A DNA stretch of 64,000 nt, from assembly GCA_046052145.1 (NCBI GenBank), contig JBJOMW010000009.1:62001-126000 (forward strand), read 5' to 3'. The DNA comes from Falsiroseomonas sp046052145. GTDB lineage: Bacteria; Pseudomonadota; Alphaproteobacteria; Acetobacterales; Acetobacteraceae. Both the position numbers and the translations under genes were made by a program. The notes beneath the pieces are model-generated. The model did no database searches and was not told where the DNA came from. It saw nothing but the letters and a program-made list of their open reading frames with translations. This document shows positions 58,522 through 64,000 of the stretch, in pieces (the first letter of the stretch is position 1; each line of letters opens with the position of its first letter).

Positions 58522-59009
58522 AGCGCCGCGCCGTCATCGGCCTGGTGGTTGTGGCGCTGGCCGCGCTCGCCGCCCTGTTGCCTTCGGGGGAGGCCGAGGC
58601 GCCCGTCGCCGGCCCCGCGCAGGTGGTGGATGGCGACACGCTGGCCGTCGCCGGTCAGCGAATCCGCCTCCACGGCGTGGATGCGCCGGAGGCCAACCAG
58701 CTCTGCGAGCGTGGCGGCCAGCCCTGGCGCTGCGGCGCCGAGGCCACGGAGGCGCTGCGCGGCCTCCTGGCCGGACGGCCCGTGGCCTGCACGCCGCTGG
58801 ACCGGGACCGCTACGGGCGGATCATCGCGCGCTGCGCCGTCGAAGGGCAGGATCTGGGCGCCTGGCTGGTGGGGCAGGGCCTAGCCGTCGCCTACACCGA
58901 TTATTCCTGGCGCTACGTGCCGGAAGAGCTATCGGCGCGCTGGCATGGGCGGGGGATCTGGGGCGGCAGCTTCCAGACACCGGCCGAGCATCGCCGCGCG
59001 CAGCGCTGA
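58518..59009 (+). CDS. thermonuclease (staphylococcal nuclease-like) family protein (second copy)
   Basis: A 163-residue SNase-like protein. A hydrophobic N-terminus (RRAVIGLVVVALAALAALL) is a signal peptide or anchor. The core has QVVDGDTLAVAGQRIRLHGVDAPEANQLC with the metal-binding Asp and Arg, the LDRDRYGRIIARC segment and the YVPEELSARWHGRGIWGG tail. Its four cysteines lie at positions comparable to those in the copy at 7610. GTG start overlaps the MsrQ-like stop (GTGA), implying coupled translation. Extracytoplasmic nucleic-acid cleavage is the likely role. Confidence 0.85.
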   Translation: MKRRAVIGLVVVALAALAALLPSGEAEAPVAGPAQVVDGDTLAVAGQRIRLHGVDAPEANQLCERGGQPWRCGAEATEALRGLLAGRPVACTPLDRDRYGRIIARCAVEGQDLGAWLVGQGLAVAYTDYSWRYVPEELSARWHGRGIWGGSFQTPAEHRRAQR

Positions 59010-59028
59010 ACGTCGCGCCGAGCGTGCT

Positions 59029-59056
59029 GGGCGGGGTTGCCTAGCGCGCCCCGCCC
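59029..59056 (+). terminator. hairpin after the thermonuclease gene
   Basis: GGGCGGGG and CCCCGCCC pair as an 8-bp stem with a 12-base loop, 20 bases after the stop codon and 40 before the next gene. There is no U-tract. Confidence 0.45.
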
Positions 59057-59095
59057 CGGCAGCTTCCGCGCCGCTCTCGCCCGAAGGATACGCGC

Positions 59096-60169
59096 ATGGC
59101 CGCCCGCACCCACAGGATCGCCGTCATTCCCGGCGACGGCATCGGCAAGGAAACGGTACCCGAAGGGCTGCGCGTGCTGGACGCCGCCGCGCGCCGCTTC
59201 GGCTTCGACCTCAAGCTCGCGCATTACGACTGGTCCTGCGAGACCTACCAGCAGACCGGCCGCATGATGCCGGAGGACGGGCTGGACCGGCTGAAGGACA
59301 GCGACTCGATCTTCCTTGGCGCTGTCGGCTGGCCCGGTGTGGCGGACCATGTCTCGCTCTGGGGTCTGCTGATCCCCATCCGGCGCGGCTTCGACCAGTA
59401 TGTGAATCTGCGCCCCTGCCGGCTGCTGCCGGGTGCGCGCACGCCGCTGGCCGACCGGACGCCGGCCGATATCGACTTCTACGTGGTCCGTGAGAACACG
59501 GAAGGCGAGTACAGCTCCGTCGGCGGGCGGATGTTCGAAGGCACGGATCGTGAATTCGTCAGCCAGCAATCCGTGCTGACCCGCACCGGCACCGACCGCA
59601 TCCTGCGCTACGCCTTCGAGCTGGCGATGACGCGGCCGCGGAAGAAGCTGACCTCGGCCACCAAGTCGAATGGCATCACCTTCACCATGCCGTATTGGGA
59701 TGAGCGCTTTGCGGAGATGGCGAAGGCCTATCCGCAGGTGACAACCGACCAGTTCCACATCGACATCCTCTGCGCGCATTTCGTGCAGCACCCCGATTGG
59801 TTCGACGTGGTGGTGGGCTCCAACCTGTTCGGCGACATCCTGTCCGACCTTGGGCCGGCGGTGGCGGGTTCGATCGGCATCGCGCCGTCGGCCAACATCA
59901 ATCCGGAGAAGGTCTTCCCCTCGATGTTCGAGCCGGTGCATGGCTCGGCGCCCGACATCGCGGGCAAGTGGATCTGCAACCCGATCGGGCAGATCTGGTC
60001 GGGTGCGATGATGCTGGAGCATCTCGGCGAGAAGGAGGCTGCCGCCGCCATTCTCAAGGCGATCGAGGATCTGCTGGCCGAAGGCGGCCCGCGCACCCGC
60101 GACATGGGCGGCAATGCCGGCACGGTGGATGTGGGCAAGGCGCTGGCGGAGGCGGTGGCGCGCGGCTGA
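59096..60169 (+). CDS. tartrate/D-malate dehydrogenase-like (isopropylmalate dehydrogenase family)
   Basis: A 357-residue NAD+-dependent beta-decarboxylating dehydrogenase. Motifs include RIAVIPGDGIGKETVPEGLR, the substrate-binding Arg region LLIPIRRGFDQYVNLRPCR, VRENTEGEYSSVGGR, TSATKSNGITFTMPYWDE and the Mg-binding SNLFGDILSDLGP, then EPVHGSAPDIAGK. The VGWPGVADHVSLWGLLIPIRR segment is typical of tartrate dehydrogenase/decarboxylase and D-malate dehydrogenase, not LeuB. It lies 43 bases upstream of the oxoprolinase-type gene and may share its operon. Confidence 0.88.
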   Translation: MAARTHRIAVIPGDGIGKETVPEGLRVLDAAARRFGFDLKLAHYDWSCETYQQTGRMMPEDGLDRLKDSDSIFLGAVGWPGVADHVSLWGLLIPIRRGFDQYVNLRPCRLLPGARTPLADRTPADIDFYVVRENTEGEYSSVGGRMFEGTDREFVSQQSVLTRTGTDRILRYAFELAMTRPRKKLTSATKSNGITFTMPYWDERFAEMAKAYPQVTTDQFHIDILCAHFVQHPDWFDVVVGSNLFGDILSDLGPAVAGSIGIAPSANINPEKVFPSMFEPVHGSAPDIAGKWICNPIGQIWSGAMMLEHLGEKEAAAAILKAIEDLLAEGGPRTRDMGGNAGTVDVGKALAEAVARG

Positions 60170-60212
60170 CGCGCGCGCCCACGCCTCCCCCACTCTGCGC
60201 AGGAGATTGACG

Positions 60213-63844
<3,632 letters not shown>

Positions 63845-63848
<4 letters not shown>

Positions 63849-64000
63849 GGAAGTCGGCGCTCGCGCTCGGTTCGCTCCTTCTCCTTGCGCTGGCCGCCCT
63901 TTGGCTCGGCCCGCGCGCGGTGGATTGGGAGCCGTGGCGCGCGCGCCTCGCTGATATCGCCACCGGCCAGCTCGGCCGGCCCGTCACGCTCGATGGCCCG
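63845..64000 (+). CDS. AsmA-like protein (N-terminus only; cut by window edge)
   Basis: The first 52 codons are visible. After MRKSALALG comes a hydrophobic membrane segment (LLLLALAALWLG), then RAVDWEPWRARLADIATGQL and GRPVTLDGP. The W-x-x-x-R-x-x-L-x-x-x-A...LGRPV-x-LDG pattern is the N-terminal signature of AsmA-type proteins, which are lipid-transfer bridge proteins anchored in the inner membrane. The ATG overlaps the oxoprolinase-type stop by four bases, an unexpected coupling for unrelated functions. Confidence 0.7.

Overview
The window looks like chromosome from a GC-rich alphaproteobacterium, most probably an Acetobacteraceae-type (Roseomonas-like) organism. That placement is an inference from high GC, C/G-ending codons, three-component TRAP and Bug/TctC-type uptake proteins, several CaiB/BaiF CoA-transferases, and the guaB / rsmB-type / guaA neighbourhood. 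I see no plasmid or phage backbone, rRNA or CRISPR. Mobile DNA is limited to one eroded IS3-type transposase end, one candidate 250-bp inverted-repeat element and one palindromic intergenic repeat.

Layout. 1-2.9 kb: the cut-off DNA translocase gene ftsK and a secreted fasciclin-domain protein. 3.2-7.5 kb: a minus-strand operon for a TRAP transporter (dctQ-dctM-dctP) ending in an enolase-superfamily sugar-acid dehydratase, with a strong hairpin before the last gene. 7.6-8.2 kb: a secreted thermonuclease-like protein. 8.3-14.7 kb: a divergent catabolic locus. To the left are an isochorismatase-fold amidohydrolase and a GntR/HutC regulator; to the right is a tightly overlapping run of CoA-transferase, CitE-type lyase, GatC-like small protein and amidase, followed by a Bug binding protein. 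14.7-17.5 kb: an Hsp70 ATPase domain without substrate-binding domain, paired with an unrecognised acidic protein. 17.6-21.8 kb: a candidate inverted-repeat element, then a second CoA-ester module (Bug protein, hot-dog dehydratase, CoA-transferase, CitE-type lyase) with 4-base gene overlaps. 21.9-24.7 kb: a carboxymuconolactone-decarboxylase-like protein, tRNA-Gln(CTG), Ppx/GppA phosphatase and rlmE.

24.7-28.2 kb holds the class I ribonucleotide reductase operon nrdA - small ORF - nrdB behind an NrdR-box-like palindrome. 28.2-33.3 kb: SCO protein, a small conserved protein, a TrmN6-type methyltransferase with a DUF2007 gene, a polyprenyl diphosphate synthase, a DUF4406-like protein and a class III aminotransferase. 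33.5-41.1 kb: a molybdopterin S/N-oxide reductase overlapping a short PhoX-like gene, a chain of hairpins, an amino-acid ABC binding protein, nhaA, a YffB/Spx-type ArsC-like protein and a DUF3830 gene. 41.1-49.6 kb: IS3 remnant, methyltransferase, guaA, GNAT, RsmB-type methyltransferase, a degenerate SGNH-like protein, guaB and a lipase-like protein with a terminal calcium-loop motif. 49.7-55.9 kb: full-length PhoX, an Opp/Dpp-type binding protein plus two permeases (no ATPase genes here), and a RelE/ParE-type toxin-antitoxin pair overlapping the transporter operon. 55.9-64 kb: pyrE, an ELM1-family protein, an MsrQ-like cytochrome overlapping a second thermonuclease, a tartrate/D-malate dehydrogenase-like enzyme, a fused 5-oxoprolinase-type hydantoinase and the start of an AsmA-like gene.

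How it fits together. Housekeeping genes (nucleotide synthesis, rRNA/tRNA modification, prenyl chain synthesis) alternate with self-contained uptake-plus-catabolism units. The two CoA-transferase/CitE modules share a logic: import an organic acid, attach CoA, in one case hydrate, then cleave to an acyl-CoA and an oxo-acid. The first is the most novel-looking locus because it adds two unrelated amide hydrolases and a candidate GatC-like adaptor.
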